The translations under genes were made by a program, and so were the position numbers. Of a stretch of 64,000 nucleotides of DNA, positions 1 through 12,527 are shown one piece after another. Each line of letters begins with the position of its first letter. Within the stretch, counting starts at the first letter, position 1. This DNA is from Boswellia sacra (lineage: Eukaryota; Streptophyta; Magnoliopsida; Sapindales; Burseraceae): positions 732,939 to 796,938 of the forward strand of contig SNVD02013305.1 of NCBI GenBank assembly GCA_013180625.2, in the 5' to 3' direction. The notes beneath the pieces were generated by a model, which was given only the letters and a program-made list of their open reading frames with translations, had not been told where the DNA came from and searched no databases.

Positions 1-107
1 TTGCCATATTGAATACCAAATACTAGTTAGTATACTGCTAAGGATCTTTTAATTAACTAACAACATATGCTTTGTAAAAATCATTTATTCCTTTCAATAT
101 GGATAAG

Positions 108-870
108 GATCATCTCCTCATCTCATTTTTACCTTAACTTTTAAGGATCTAATGACAAGTGGTAATTACAATTTTAAAGGATCAAGATTTATTTACTTGA
201 ATTATTACCTTATTAAAAACCAAAATAGTGCCATTTTTGTTTTCCCTAAATTTAATGTCTTCTATTTTCTTTATCTTCTCTTGACAACATCGTTTTTGCA
301 ATTTCAGTAGTTTCAAATATTCAAGTACCCTTGAATAATTTGATTGTTTCATTGCCATTCATACTAACTAAATAATGTTTCTTAACCAAATATTCCAGTT
401 CTTGGCTTTCTTGCACCCTAAAATTAAGATCATAATCATAATTGTCCATTCTCAAAAGTTGTCAACGAAAAAAAAAAACTTGAATGTACCATAGATATTC
501 TCCATATAGATTTTGAGAATAATAGCGATTGTATTTTTTTTTTTCTAAACTCGATTTCTAGTCATGTGGAAACATATATGAAATAAGAAGAAAATGAAAT
601 TTAATTTGCATATAACTGTAAATTTGGAGTTATCAACTTAAATTCCAATGTTGAAGTCTTGAAAATTTTAAACTCTTATGTTTCACATATGTTTGGGAAG
701 AAGTTGAGTAAAATTATAAGACAATAAATTTAAGGAAATGAAAATGGCACTATTTTTGTTTTTGATAAGGAAAATTTTCAAGTAAATAAATTTTGACCTT
801 TAAAAATTGTAATTAGCACTTGTTGTGAGATCCTTAAAAGCTAAGGCAAAAACGAGATGAGGAGAGGATC
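108..870. mobile_element. Long-inverted-repeat (MULE-like or foldback) element, copy 1
   Basis: The two ends are extended inverted copies of each other. The left arm starts GATCATCTCCTCATCTC and the right arm, read in reverse complement, starts GATCCTCTCCTCATCTC. Similarity continues for roughly 150 bases into the element. The middle has no coding potential. A second copy lies at 24176-24930 with the same arms. Long inverted arms without a gene suggest a non-autonomous Mutator-like or foldback element. I could not define a target duplication because both copies sit inside a larger duplicated block, so the class is inferred only. Confidence 0.5.
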
Positions 871-1480
871 GATGTTCTGCTCTGTCTCTGTTTAGACCCA
901 AATCAATATAAGTGTAATTTATAACAAATTGTGATCAACACATATGAAGTGATATAAAAGTCAATTTCAAAATCCAATTAGGTTGGGAAATGAATGTGGT
1001 GGTGGCATTCTATTCAAATTTTTAAGCTATAGATGTTTATTGTCTAAGTTATAAACTCCACGGAGAAATCAATGCTTTGTGCATGTTACATATTAATGAA
1101 TTGTTTGAATTTATGTGAAAAAGTAAAAATCCAATACCCTGGTGATTTTTCTCACGCGTAGCTTTTTTCAAGTTAGATTAAATGTGGCAAATGCTGTTCT
1201 TAGATGTAGCTATGTAGTGGTTTAGTGCGAGTGGACTACTGGACTCAATCTAATCTCCTATTAGAATTTATTTATTATTTTTATGTATTGATTACAAATG
1301 CCTCTTCTCTGTATAAACTTTTTCATTGTATAATCTGTGTTAATCATTTCTCACTGGATAGTTTGGCGTTGTTTTCACATATTCGAAATTTCCAAAGTTG
1401 TTGGACAAAAGAGTGCCAACGGCAGGACGTTAAAAGCATTTTTACCCCTTCAAACACTTCTATTCATCGGTGATGTAAAG
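871..1480 (+). repeat. Relic of a TNL-unit 3' flank
   Basis: This stretch aligns by eye with the 3' flank of TNL gene 1 (about 20,540-21,620), with 26,467-27,060 and with the flank of gene 2 (about 57,290-58,150). Shared landmarks are the 'tctgtttagaccca' start, the 'aaaatccaatacccta' block and the closing relic exon. It shows that another TNL unit once lay at or before the left edge of the window. Confidence 0.65.
1381..1450 (+). pseudogene. Relic last exon of an unrecognised gene (copy 1)
   Basis: The bases match the exon-like segments at 26938-27020, 21551-21620 and 58056-58150, whose best-preserved reading begins MFGMSKVV or MFAMSKVV. Here the reading is interrupted by base changes, so it is a dead copy. 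The parent protein is not one I recognise. Confidence 0.4.
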
Positions 1481-2159
1481 CATCTTCATTATTCTCCTCT
1501 TCATCACTCATCTTTATCAGTTGCTTTTTCTTTTTAATTTTCTGTCTCTTGTATTTTTGGCGTTTGTTAAGAGTACCTACCTGCCTAACTACAAAATGTG
1601 TACAAGTGGGGAGCGATTTAAGGGAAGAAATGTTTCTAATGCTTTGTCCTTTTTACGCTTTTGTAAGGCGGTTTTTTCGAAATGCCCATCGTGTACCATT
1701 TAAGCGGTGTCGTTTTTCTTCTTGTTGGTCCAGAACGATGTCGTCTCCATCGTGTTTTGACTTGGTTGACTTCGTACAGCGGTGACTTGGGCAGTTGGGC
1801 AAGGCGTCGTGATTCCTTTTAAAGGTAAGCTTTGAAGACTTGCAGGGAAAAACACAAGCAAAATGTTGGGAAAAAAAGTTAACATCTAAATTGTGGTCAA
1901 CATTATCTTTACTTTTTATTTTTGTGTCAATCCGATAATGATCAAGGGTCAATAAATTTAGATATTGTAAGTTGTAACATGATTAGTCTCGTTAATTATA
2001 GTTTTGCTAAAAGGGTTTCATATAATTCACCTAAAAAATAAGAAAAAAGTGAATGACCCATTGATGAAAATTAACTTTAGTTTCATGCATTGAATAGCAT
2101 AGGTGGAAGCCTTTCTTTCTCAAAGTTTATTGTTCCTATTTTAGGAAGTCCTGTCAAGC
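1481..2159. other. Intergenic, no gene seen
   Basis: Only short open frames without recognisable content occur here. A somewhat GC-richer patch at about 1,560-1,860 gives short frames on both strands, but none resembles a known family and none recurs in the other cluster copies. Confidence 0.5.
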
Positions 2160-3240
2160 AATACGTAAATTACTTTTAGAAAATTAATACCAAAGTTATT
2201 CAAATTACTAGTAAATTCCAAAACAATTAAAATGCCAAGACAATTCAATTATTGATGAGACTTGCAACAAATTATATAATAAAAAAGATGGAGCTTTTAT
2301 ATTGATCGAGATGATACACCTAAATCGAATTTGTTTATATAGATTTATATGTCGGTTATTTTCAATGAAACAAATGGATAAAAATCGTTTTATTATTTAT
2401 GATTTACTTTTGCATGAAAGAGTCATATTCGATTGCTTAATTGAATGGATGATGGTAACATTTTTGTGCTTTAGCTCTCTTATTTCTTCTTTGAGTATTC
2501 TTTTTCAAGCAACATTTATAAGCCACACTACTAAATATCTATAATCGACAAGAGCCACAAAAATCAAACATTTATCTCTTTAATTTTTTTAATTATGATT
2601 TTTGAAACCTCACAGCAACACGTTTTAGTTCACAATTCATTACAAATGTAAATAATTTCAAAACAGTGATAAGAACTTTAGGTAAAGATAAATCCAAAAA
2701 CATGAAAGAAAAGAAAACCGAAACCACGTTAGTAGAATGCAACAATATTGCTATTTCGAATTTATGTGAGTGGCAAATATATCATAATGTAGTATGTGAT
2801 TCCATCGAGAAACCTATATAACAAAAATTATAATTTTCACTTATTTGTTTAAAGCCAGTAGAGAGCTTTTGTCTGCGCATTAGTTATTGGCCCATCTGTT
2901 ACTTATTCTATTAAATGATGAAAAATTATAATCTTAACAATAAAGGTCAATCAATAACAACCATGACAGTTTTTTATTGCTGTTTACTAATTTATAATTT
3001 ATATAAATTGTTTTTGTTTGTATTATAACTCAAAATATATTTGCGTATTTGGTGGTAAAAGAACTGAAGTGGCTCTGAGAGAAAAGAAAGATGGAGAGAA
3101 GCCTAACACTGTAGAGAAAGAACAAAGATAGATTTGGGCCCCATGAAAGATAGAGAAGTCAATACAAAAATGATAACAAAAATAGCCCATCAGGCCATCA
3201 CATAATCTGGGTAGGCCCATTTTGTTTGTTTTATTAACAC
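2160..3240. repeat. Duplicated cluster intergenic block, copy A
   Basis: By eye this block matches about 9,390-10,320. It also matches parts of 28,270-28,600 and of 58,930-59,480. Shared landmarks are 'gattgcttaattgaatggatgatg', the 'ttcaagcaaca...ttataag' block and the 'gagagaagagaaagatggagaa' block. It is a spacer carried along with TNL-unit duplications. No coding content is supported. Confidence 0.65.
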
Positions 3241-4403
3241 AATTTTTTTGATATATAATATTAAGGCGATTTATTTCTCCTAATTTAATTTAAAATTTGA
3301 GATTTAAAATAAAAATTTATATTTAATGATATAATATCATTAATTATCTTAATTATTGAATTCTATTTGTTGAATGGCTGAAAATTCATATAAAAAGATT
3401 TTATTCAAAGATCACAGCCCCTTTTTATATAACCTATCCAAAATTCTGACAAATAAGATAAAAATATAGTGTTATTTTTTTTAAACAAGTGTAGCTACTT
3501 TAATAAAAGGATAAAGTAGCAAGTTATGAAAGTTCCAAAGCCATAAGGGTCAAAATTTGTTCAGAAACCCATAATGAGACCAAATATTATCCTTTTAGAA
3601 ATCAATTTTAAAAGATTTATAATGACCTCAAGTGGCAAGGTATGACCAAGGAGGGAGTGGCAAGGTCTCACTATGAGGTTCTAAGTCAAACTCCCTATAA
3701 TAGTTTATCTCATGATTTTAGTGGAAAACCATAACAGTAAGTTGTGGTTGTGCTAGTTTCTCTGGATGATTAGTTATAAAAAAAAATCAAAAATAACATA
3801 TATAATTAAATTAGGAGTTATAAAAATGACTTCCAAACTAACTTAAGAAGTCTAATGCAAAAAACAACTTGAAAAAAGAAAATATAACTATCCGACTTCC
3901 AGATATACTAGATGGAAAGAGAAGGCCTATCGGGGGAGGTAGGCGAAGGTAGCTTGCTTCTCTTCTCCAAGCCAAAGATAATCAACAGCAACAATCATGA
4001 TGTATATAATCACTCAGGCATCCATTTCAAATGCAAAGTCATTTCGGCTTTGCGATGCAATCGTTAATAGCATTGGGTTGGTCAATGTTTTATTCAGTGG
4101 TTAAGAATCCATTAGCCTCATATGTTTGACAAATAATCAAAAGTCCCCCAAATATTTTTAAAATCATAATTAAACTCTTTATCGACTATTTCAGTCACCT
4201 AAAAAGTTAACAATTTAGAATAATTGGTTATAGTTGTGTGTTGAGGGGTCTATAAATATTATGAACCCTAAATTGTCTTATAAAATATTAAGTACTGCAT
4301 ATTTTATCATACAATTCAATCGTTTCCATGCATTTATCTTTCTTTGATTTGTTTTCACTTCTTGGGGGCAATTTTCTCTACAGTTATCAGCCACAAACTT
4401 TAT
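3241..4403. other. Intergenic spacer, no gene seen
   Basis: This AT-rich DNA continues the spacer homology: 3,480-3,860 resembles 10,450-10,640, 28,740-28,960, 29,390-29,530 and 59,610-59,840. The last part, about 4,360-4,403, resembles the gene 1 3' flank at about 20,470-20,510. That is the target into which the following hAT element jumped. Confidence 0.5.
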
Positions 4404-4411
4404 GCTGTGTA

Positions 4412-7400
4412 CAGGGACGGAGGAAGGAAGGGACAAGGAGGGGCAATTGCCCTTCCTTGGATTTGGAAATTTTTTTAAAAAGATTTATTATCTATTTTGC
4501 CCCTTATATAGTCTAAAATTACAAATTTGTATAATAATTGACCCATTATTTTTTTTATTGGTTTCTTCCCTCTTAAGTCTTACCCGTCCACTTTACCAAA
4601 TCCAAAAAAACACTTTACTTTTTTGTGGTTTCGTGGTCCCGTAACTCCATTTCTTCTTCTTCTTCTTCACTTCATTGGCGGCAATTTACCCATCAATACC
4701 CATTCATCTTGTGATGGTCCATCTATTTACATAAAAAGAATTGGAAGTTAGTGTATATTGAGGTAAAATTCTTCTTCTCTTGTCCTTTAGTTATTACTTT
4801 GCACTTTTTAAGTTTTCTTATTTGTTTTTACTCTTCAAGTAATGTGCTGCAATTTCTTTTTCCTTAAATTCGCAAGGGTAGCTGCTGGCCATGAATCATG
4901 ATTGTAGGACTTTATTTTTATATTAAAATTTTTTATATAAATATTTTAATTCTATATAATATATTAAAAAATTATATTGTTAAGCTGTATTATGATCAAA
5001 TAGAAACCAAACACCTCTAATTTAAACAAATGTTAATTAAATTTAATTATTGTGAGATTGTGGATATTTATAATAATAAAACAATTAAACAAAAAAGAAA
5101 AGAAATCCCTCTTTGAAAATTTATATAGACCAAATTATAGATTTTGTTGGCAGTTAGAGTGGATTAGGAATGGGTTTTTGGCAATAGTTGATTTCTCAAA
5201 AGCTAATAACTAGAACCCACCTCCAATCAAAAGGTTTTAGTCTAGATGATTATGGTGGCGAATAGTTGATTTTTGTATTGTCCTACATTTGATTTTGATA
5301 TACTTTTTGGTCAATTTTTTTAATAATTATAATTCTTAATTTTTGATCATATTTCTTTGAGTTCTATATATAAAAATAATTTTTTTCTAATCGTACCATG
5401 TTTTTTAAACAATTATAAAATTTCAAACTCTATTTATTTAGTATTTGTACTTTTAAAGCTGTCTATTATTAACATTGAAATAAATTATTATTATTATTAT
5501 TCTTATTATTTGGTTCTTTTGCACTTTCGTTCACACAAATAATGACAATTTTTTTTGTTTTGAAACAGTATGGAGAAATATTTACAGAAAAAGATAGCTC
5601 TCCCACCTCATCAAGAGAGACAGAGTGGTGGTTCTAGTAAAAATATAGAAGTTGCTTTGAGAGATCTTCCAATGGATCCTGGACTACGACCTCGAATTTC
5701 AGATTATGATCCTAATATTAGAGATCAAGTCCAGAGAGCACACTTGCAAAGAAAACCTTGCCAACCTAGAGGCCATAGTTTTCCTTCTAAAAAATATGGA
5801 CAAATCTCACGGCGATTTGTTGCTTCTTGGTTTGATGAGTTTACATGGTTGGAAAATAGCATAGCAAAAGATGTTGCATTTTGTCTTTGTTGCTATCTTT
5901 TTAAGCCTAAAATTGGAAATCAAGGAGGTGGTGATTATTTTGTTGGTCAAGGGTTTCAAATTAGAAGAAGAAAGAAAAATTTAAAATCCACGAAGAAGGT
6001 GTTAATATTGCTCATAACTATGCTCGAACAATGTGTGAATCACTAATGAAGCAAAGTCATCACATTGAAACTTGCTTCACTCGATATTCTGATCAAGCTA
6101 AAATTGAGTATCGAACTCAATTGACTGCCACAGTTGATTGTGTTCGTTTTCTTTTAAGATAAGGGCTTGCATTTCGTGGTAATGATGAATTTGATGGTTA
6201 GAGTAACCAAGGAAACTTTCTTTAGCTTTTACGATTTCTTACTGAGCATAATGAAGATGTTAAAACTGTTATTTTGGAGAATGCTCCTGACAAATCTTAA
6301 ATTGACATCACCTGATATTCAAAAAGACATTGTAAGTGCTGCTTCCCTTGAAACTTGCATTACTATAATTAGAGATTTGAGTGACTCATTATTTTTCATT
6401 ATGATTGATGAATCTCGTGATATATCTGTTAAAGAGCAAATGGCTGTTGTTTTACGTTATGTGAACAAAAATGGTCTTGTTGTAGAGTGCCTAATAGGAA
6501 TTGAACATGTTACTGGTACCATAGCTCTCTCACTTAAGGTAACATTTGATAATCTATTTTGTAAGTATGGATTGAGCATATCTAGGTTGCGTGGCCAAGG
6601 CTACGATGGAGCTAGTAACATGTAAGGTGAATTCAATGGGCTTAAAACACTTGTTTTGAATGAGAATAATTGTGCTTACTATGTTCATTGTTTTGCTCAT
6701 CAACTCCAATTGGCTCTTGTAACAGTTGCAAAGAAACATGAAGATGTTAATGATATTTAACATAATTGCAATCATTGTTAATATTGTTGGAGCTTCATCT
6801 AAGCGTAGTGATATCCTTCGAGAGAAAGAAGCTCTTAAAGTTATTAAAGCTATCAATAATAGTGAACTTTCAAGTGGACAAGGTCTCAATCAAGAGATAA
6901 TTTGAAACGTGCTGGTGATACAGGTTGGGGATCACATTATGGTGCGTTGATAAGCATTACTATCATGTTTTCATCCATAATTGATGTTGTTAAGATAATT
7001 GCACAAGATGGAAGCTCTGAACAAAGATTTCATGCCAAGCATATTTCAAAGATGATGCAATCATTTAATTTTGTGTTTATTCTCTTTTTTATGAAAGATA
7101 CACTTGGCCTTGCAAATGAATTGTCTCAAGCTATTCAAAGAAAAGATCAAGATATTGTGAATGCTATGAAATTGGTTAGTGTATGTAAAGATGGATTGTA
7201 AATGATGAGGGAGAAAGGATTGGATATTTTACTAGGTAAAGTATATTATTTTTGTGTTAAGCATGACATTGATGTCCCTTACATGAATGACAAGTTTATA
7301 ATTGAAAGGCAGTCTATGCGTAATGCTCCAGAAATCACAAGTATGCATCATTATTGAATTGATTTGTTTTACACTATTTTGGATATGCAACTTCAAGAGC

Positions 7401-8024
7401 TAAACAATCACTTCAATGAGGCAAATACTGAGTTGCTTTTGTGTATAGCATGTTTATGTCCATATGACTCGTTTGGTGCTTTTGATAAACAAAAATTGAT
7501 GCGATTTGCTGAATTCTATCCTAATGATTTTTCTGAAATGGAGCTCGTGGCACTTGATATTCAACTTGATGTTTACATTATGGATATGCGCTCTACCATT
7601 GAATTTTCAGGATTGAAAGGAATTGGGGATCTTGCAAAGAAAATGGTTGAGTTCAAAAAAGATATTGTGTATCCATTAGTTTGAAAGTTATTAACATTAG
7701 CATTAATTCTTCCAGTTGCTACAGCCAGTGTTGAGAAGGCCTTTTCAGCAATGAATTTTGTCAAGAACTGTCTTCAAAATTGGATGGGAGATCAATAGCT
7801 GAATGATAACTTAATTGTATATATAGAGAAGGATGTATTTGATGCTATTGATAATTAAGTTATCATTCAACGCTTTCAAAATATGAAATCACGTCGAGAA
7901 CAATTGTAAAATTGAAAATGTATGAATGGATATCACTATTTTTCTTTATTGTTTTATTATCATTTTAAATTTTATTGTTGTTTGGATTTGCCCCTCCTTG
8001 GTAAAAATCCTGGCTCCGTCTATG
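4412..8024 (+). mobile_element. hAT transposon A (TTF zinc-finger transposase type), inactive
   Basis: The element starts CAGGGACGGAG and its other end reads CATAGACGGAG in reverse complement. The subterminal 'caaggaggggcaa' is also repeated in inverse orientation. It is flanked by a perfect 8-bp direct repeat, GCTGTGTA, at 4404-4411 and 8025-8032, the target duplication length typical of hAT. The interior carries a decayed transposase (5570-7909). The flanks rejoin to a sequence, 'tatgctgtgtaggtccagatcaatgtaa', that exists uninterrupted in paralogous blocks near 10,671, 29,089 and 59,957, which supports the boundaries. Confidence 0.88.
5570..7909 (+). pseudogene. Decayed hAT transposase with N-terminal TTF-type zinc finger (DUF4371-like)
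   Basis: Four long open pieces (5570-6046, 6167-6625, 6902-7201, 7364-7684) read in the same overall direction through one transposase. The first has the TTF zinc-finger signature, with ASWFDEFTWLE followed by FCLCCYLF. The second has the DUF4371-like core ending in RGQGYDGASNM, which precedes HCFAHQLQLAL in the known family. The region after 7,690 has the hAT C-terminal dimerisation motif (PVATASVEKAFSAMNF). Frameshifts near 5,960 and 6,150-6,300, plus stops at about 6,623, 6,757 and 7,682 among others, break it. It cannot make a working enzyme. Plant genomes hold many such genes annotated as zinc finger MYM-type 1-like. Confidence 0.85.
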
Positions 8025-8161
8025 GCTGTGTAGGTCCAGATCAATGTAATTTTAAACATGCAATGAAGTTATAAGTGAAACCAATGGCTAAGGAAACTTC
8101 GTTTATTGAAGGAGTTGTAGAATAATTTTGCTACATTACATTGACCCAGATTAATATATTA

Positions 8162-8351
8162 GAGTGATGTTATACCTACAACTCATTTATAATCAATCTT
8201 TCTTACAATTTAAGTTGGTAAAAAAGTAAAAATGAATGGCGTTTATATTATATAACATGAATAATTATCCTTATACTAATATTTTAATATTTTGCTCATT
8301 CAAGTTGTAAAATAAATTAATTGTAAATAAGTTATTAGTGTAATATTAATC
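8162..8351. mobile_element. 190-bp MITE with 9-bp target duplication
   Basis: Both ends carry imperfect inverted repeats: one end GAGTGATGTTATACC, the other GATTAATATTACACT in reverse complement, with similarity continuing for about 35 bases. AATATATTA stands on both sides (8153-8161 and 8352-8360). A 9-bp duplication fits a Mutator-type MITE. The insertion interrupts the spacer sequence 'gacccaggtcaatatattaatatcc' that is intact in sibling blocks near 8,790 and 60,110. It has no coding capacity. Confidence 0.7.
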
Positions 8352-8360
8352 AATATATTA

Positions 8361-9389
8361 GTATCCTACTAGATTGGAAACTAACAATTAATTTAACCAT
8401 TAGTCTTGATTAAAATTATAAAACTGTTTGATTACTAATAGTATCAATTTTAACCACTTATTAGAAAAAATTAATTTAAAATATTTTACGAAAAGAGCAA
8501 CTATTTTATTCTCAAATTCATAAAAGAATTTTAATCCCGAATGAATATTATCTTTGTTAAGCAACTCCTAAGTGATCTGATCAGCTCATTACTTATATAT
8601 AATCTCTAATGAATATATAGCTGATTATAGCCCGTAAGGCCTAAAATTCATGGTAAGGCCATGAAGCTTGGTGGAAATTTCAATGCTCTTAAGGGTTCAG
8701 TTTTTCTTCTGTTCTGGGTCACAGAAATTCCCCTTGAAGCTCCACGGAAGGATTGTTAGATATTTTTTTGGGGTATTCCATTGACCCAGGCCAATATATC
8801 AATATGCCACTAAATTAGAGACTAACTGCAGCGACCTTGACCGATTGTCTCTCTCCATTAAACATTATTAATTTTTTTGACTTTTATATCTTTGTTTCAT
8901 TTTGATAGAATGAAAATTAATTTAACAATGGTTTTATATATTCAAAATCGAGAAAATAATTTCTAAAATCCAGAAAAATGGCATTAAATAGCAATAAAAA
9001 GACTTGGATTGAATTGACTTTTGTCTTTGAGCCGTTACATTTGAGATGCTTTCCGTTAAATTTTGCGCCATTTCTCATTTCTAATTCAGCAGGATAAGAT
9101 ATAAACCTGTGTTGACTTGACAACGACTTTGTAAAGTTGAAGTACAGTGTTAAAATGAAGCTTCGTTGAAGGTCCTGGTAGATATATTTATTTTCGTGAA
9201 GAATGTCCAACGTACCCTCATACGTAGCTAAATGTGAAAACAAAATGGAGCACACAACAAACAACAAAGAGAAAACAAGTAAAAACAAAGAAGGTACACA
9301 ATAATTTATATTAATTCAGACTACGTAAGTGATTCTACACTCAGCTACTAGTGTTGAATAATTCATTACGGAATATCATAGAGTTACAA
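8361..9389. other. Intergenic spacer with a block shared with gene 2 promoter region
   Basis: No gene is supported. The segment 8,690-8,860 ('gggttcagtttttcttctg', 'gggtcacagaaatt', 'caatatatcaatatgccactaaatta') is paralogous to 38,070-38,230 upstream of TNL gene 2. The open frame on the minus strand at 8,917-9,288 has no recognisable content. Confidence 0.45.
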
Positions 9390-10320
9390 GATTGTTTTAA
9401 CAAATGAAAGTTATTCAAATTAGTAGTAAATTCTAAAACGATTATAATGTCAATACAATTCATTTGTGGATGAGAGTTGCAACAATTTTTATAATTGGAA
9501 AAATAGAGTTTTTATGTTGATCAAGACGATAGATCTAAATCAAATATGTTTATATATTATTAACATATAGGTTATTTTTAATGAAACAAATAGAAAAAAA
9601 TCATTCTATTATATTTGATTTATTTTTGTATGAAAGACTAATGTCGATTGCTTAATTGAATGGATGATGATGGTACTATTTTTGTGCTTTACCTCTCCTA
9701 TTTCTTCATTGGGTATTGTTTTTCAAGCAACATATATAAGCGACATAACCAAATATCTATAATGAATAAGAGCTATAGAAACCAAATGTTTTATTCATTT
9801 ATTTCAATTTTTGAAACCTCATGTCAACATTTTAGTGTTACGATTCATTACAAATGGAAATAATGTTCCTAAACAATGGTAAGAATTTTAGGTAAACATA
9901 AAGACAAAAACACCGAAAGAATAGAAAGAAAACTATGTTATTAGATAGAATGCAACAAATTTATGTGAATGGCAAAATATATCATAATTACAGCATGTGA
10001 CAGCCATTAAGAAACGTAAATAACACTAATTTATTTTCACTTTTTTTTTGAAGTATAGTAGAGAATTTTTTTTTTTAACATATAACTTAATGGTTGCAAA
10101 TGAAATAATAGTTGTGAGAGAAGAGAAAGATAGAGAAGAAGCCCTTCTCTGTAGAGAGAGAACAAATATAATTTGGTCCCAATTGAATATATGTTTCGTA
10201 ACATGAGTATCAATCAAACAATTCAATGCAAAAGAAGTAGCCGATTGGGCCATCACTTATTCTATCGTGGGCAGGCCACCTATCTTTCTTTTTACTACCA
10301 CAAATATTTGATATAATGTT
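9390..10320. repeat. Duplicated cluster intergenic block, copy B
   Basis: Paralogous by eye to 2,160-3,240, with the same order of landmarks ('gattgcttaattgaatggatgatg', 'tttttcaagcaacatatataag', 'gagagaagagaaagatagagaag'). Numerous substitutions and small indels separate the copies, so the duplication is not recent. Confidence 0.65.
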
Positions 10321-12305
10321 ATTGTCACTTTTTTTTTTCTAACCTCATCTAATATTTGAGACTTAAAAAATAAAAAAATTGTATTTAATTATGCAAACTC
10401 ATTAACCATATAAATTATTAAATTACATTGGTTAAATGGTAAAACATCGTAATTTTTTTTACAAGTATAAATAGTTTAATAAAAAGATAATGTAAAAAGT
10501 TATAAAATTTTCAAAGCTATTAAGATATCAAAAATTTATCTTAAACCCCGTAATGACATTAAGAATTCTCCCTTTAGAAATCAATTAGACTTATTATGAA
10601 AGCTTTGAATATTCAAAAGAAACAATATCATTGAACCTCTTCGAAGTATAAATAATTTAATTAGACTTTTAATGCTCTGTGTAGACCCAAATCAATGTAA
10701 ACATGCACTGGGCTGGAAGGTAGTAGTTAACTTCTTCAAAGTTATGAGCAATGCCGATGGCTGAGGACAGGTAACGAAGCTTTGTGGAAGCAATTGTTGT
10801 GGCATTACATTGATTAGGAACTAACAACAGTATTGATCGTTTGCTCGAACTAAAACATTGATTTGTTTCGACTATTAAAACATCAATATTATTATGTTGG
10901 AATAGAAATTAGTTTATTAATAATTTTAAATATTCGTAATTCAAAAAAGAATTTCTAAAATGTTTTTAGGAAATTAGCAGTTGAGGCCAAAAAGATTATG
11001 AGAACTAAATTCAAAGAATCAACTTAATTCCAAATCAAATTGAACACAAGAAAATGAATCATATTAAGAAAATTAAATAGAAGGAATAGAAGAAATTAAA
11101 TTTCTTATTTTATGAAACCTTAATTGTGAACATGTCTTTTTATAAAACCCCAAAGGAAGTAAACGCTACTTACCCTTTGAATAAAAAACTAAAATTTTTT
11201 TTTCTTAGATCTAAATAGTTCTTAATATTAATGTTTTGTGGATTTGAATTTTTTTCTTTTTCCTTGCATTTTAAAAAGGTTAACCTAAATATCTAAGTAA
11301 TTCATATTTGCTCTTATAATTGTCAAGTACTTTATAAATCTATTCTATATTCACATAATAGACATTTGAAAAATTGGAAAGAGTTAAATGAAGATTATGA
11401 ATTTATCTAGTATAATTAATTTTTTAATTACTATATCTGAATTAATTTTACATTTGTATTTGATTAATTAATTAATTAATTAATTTATTTAAATTCATTT
11501 ACTGATTCATCTCTTCTTACAGCGAAGTGTACAAACTCTGCCCGACCAAACCTGAAATTTTGAAGAGTATCAGAAGCGCACAAGTCACTAAGTCTCTGTT
11601 ATTTCTTATTTCCAAATCCCGTTTTCTGTTTTACACATTTTTCAATACAATTTATATTTAATCTCAGCCACATATTCTTTTCAAAATTCAAAATAATTCA
11701 AAATCAACCACATATTTCTAAATTCAATTAAAAATAAAAATACTGAATTTAAAAAAGAACACAGCCTAAGCATTTAACTTGATTATTCAGTAACTTGAAA
11801 ATCACGTAGTGTTGAGTTGACCATGACCACGAAAATTTAAAATTCATTTTGTGGACACAAAGAAGAGCAGAGAAAAATAAAGCAAGGAAGTGAAGCAGGT
11901 GGGGGCGGGACCACTTCCTTTAATTTGAAAATGGAGGAAAGAAGACTGAGTCACTGAGGCATCAACAATCCAACTTCGCCGGAAGTACGTGGTGGACTTT
12001 ACTGACTTCTTGAGGAAGTGGCCTAGTAATTTCATTCCTTTTAACTGCACGCGTTGGAGAGTAGAGCCCGTTCAAAACCAAACCGTGTCATACGGATAAT
12101 TTAATAAGGTTAAGACCCCTGAACCACACTTGAACTCCCAAGTTTCGGAAATGTGCAAAATCTCCCCTGCCATCAATAGCTTAGCTGTTATTAAAAATAA
12201 ATACCTGTTTTCAAATCGGCGTTGATCTTCAGCATCTCGTCAGCCAAGTTCAGATCTGCGTCTTCTGGGCTAGCTCCCTCCCGTCCATCAATATCACTCC
12301 GCTTG
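10321..12305 (+). promoter_or_regulatory. Upstream region and probable 5' UTR exon of TNL gene 1
   Basis: This region is paralogous to about 38,190-39,330 upstream of gene 2, and in part to 27,580-28,160. The shared tract running into the gene ('ctgggctagct...cgtccatcaatatc', 12,268-12,295 against 39,290-39,320) is the best-conserved non-coding piece. It probably marks the transcribed 5' end. I could not place a TATA box or transcription start with confidence. Confidence 0.45.
11817..11822 (+). promoter_or_regulatory. W-box (TTGACC) conserved in both TNL promoters
   Basis: TTGACC is the core WRKY-binding W-box. It occurs here in 'gttgagttgaccatgacc' and at 38988-38993 upstream of gene 2 in 'cattgaattgaccaagac', within paralogous DNA. 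A related TTGAC occurs at about 37,494. W-boxes are common in immune-receptor promoters, but the motif is short and chance cannot be excluded. Confidence 0.35.
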
Positions 12306-12492
12306 GTGAATATCTTGTTAATTTGCAAATTGGGTAATGATTCTTTCATTTGTACATATTTACTTTTCTAGTAGAGAGTTAAATTTGTGATAGATATTTT
12401 TGCTACGCAGCTTGATCAGCAGGAAACTAGTGGAATTAATATTCTTGCATATTTTGTCTTCTAACTTTGTTACTGTTGGTTTTCTTTTGCAG
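12306..12492 (+). other. Putative 5' UTR intron of TNL gene 1
   Basis: A donor-like 'cttg|gtgaatat' and a strong polypyrimidine acceptor, 'ttttcttttgcag', bracket 187 bases just before the coding exon. The same arrangement is kept in gene 2 (donor-like 'gtgaatat' near 39,332, acceptor 'gtggcag' ending 39,463). Conservation of both sites supports it; no transcript evidence is available. Confidence 0.45.
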
Positions 12493-12527
12493 CCCATCTT
12501 ATAGATCTGAAAATTAAGTCGATGTTC

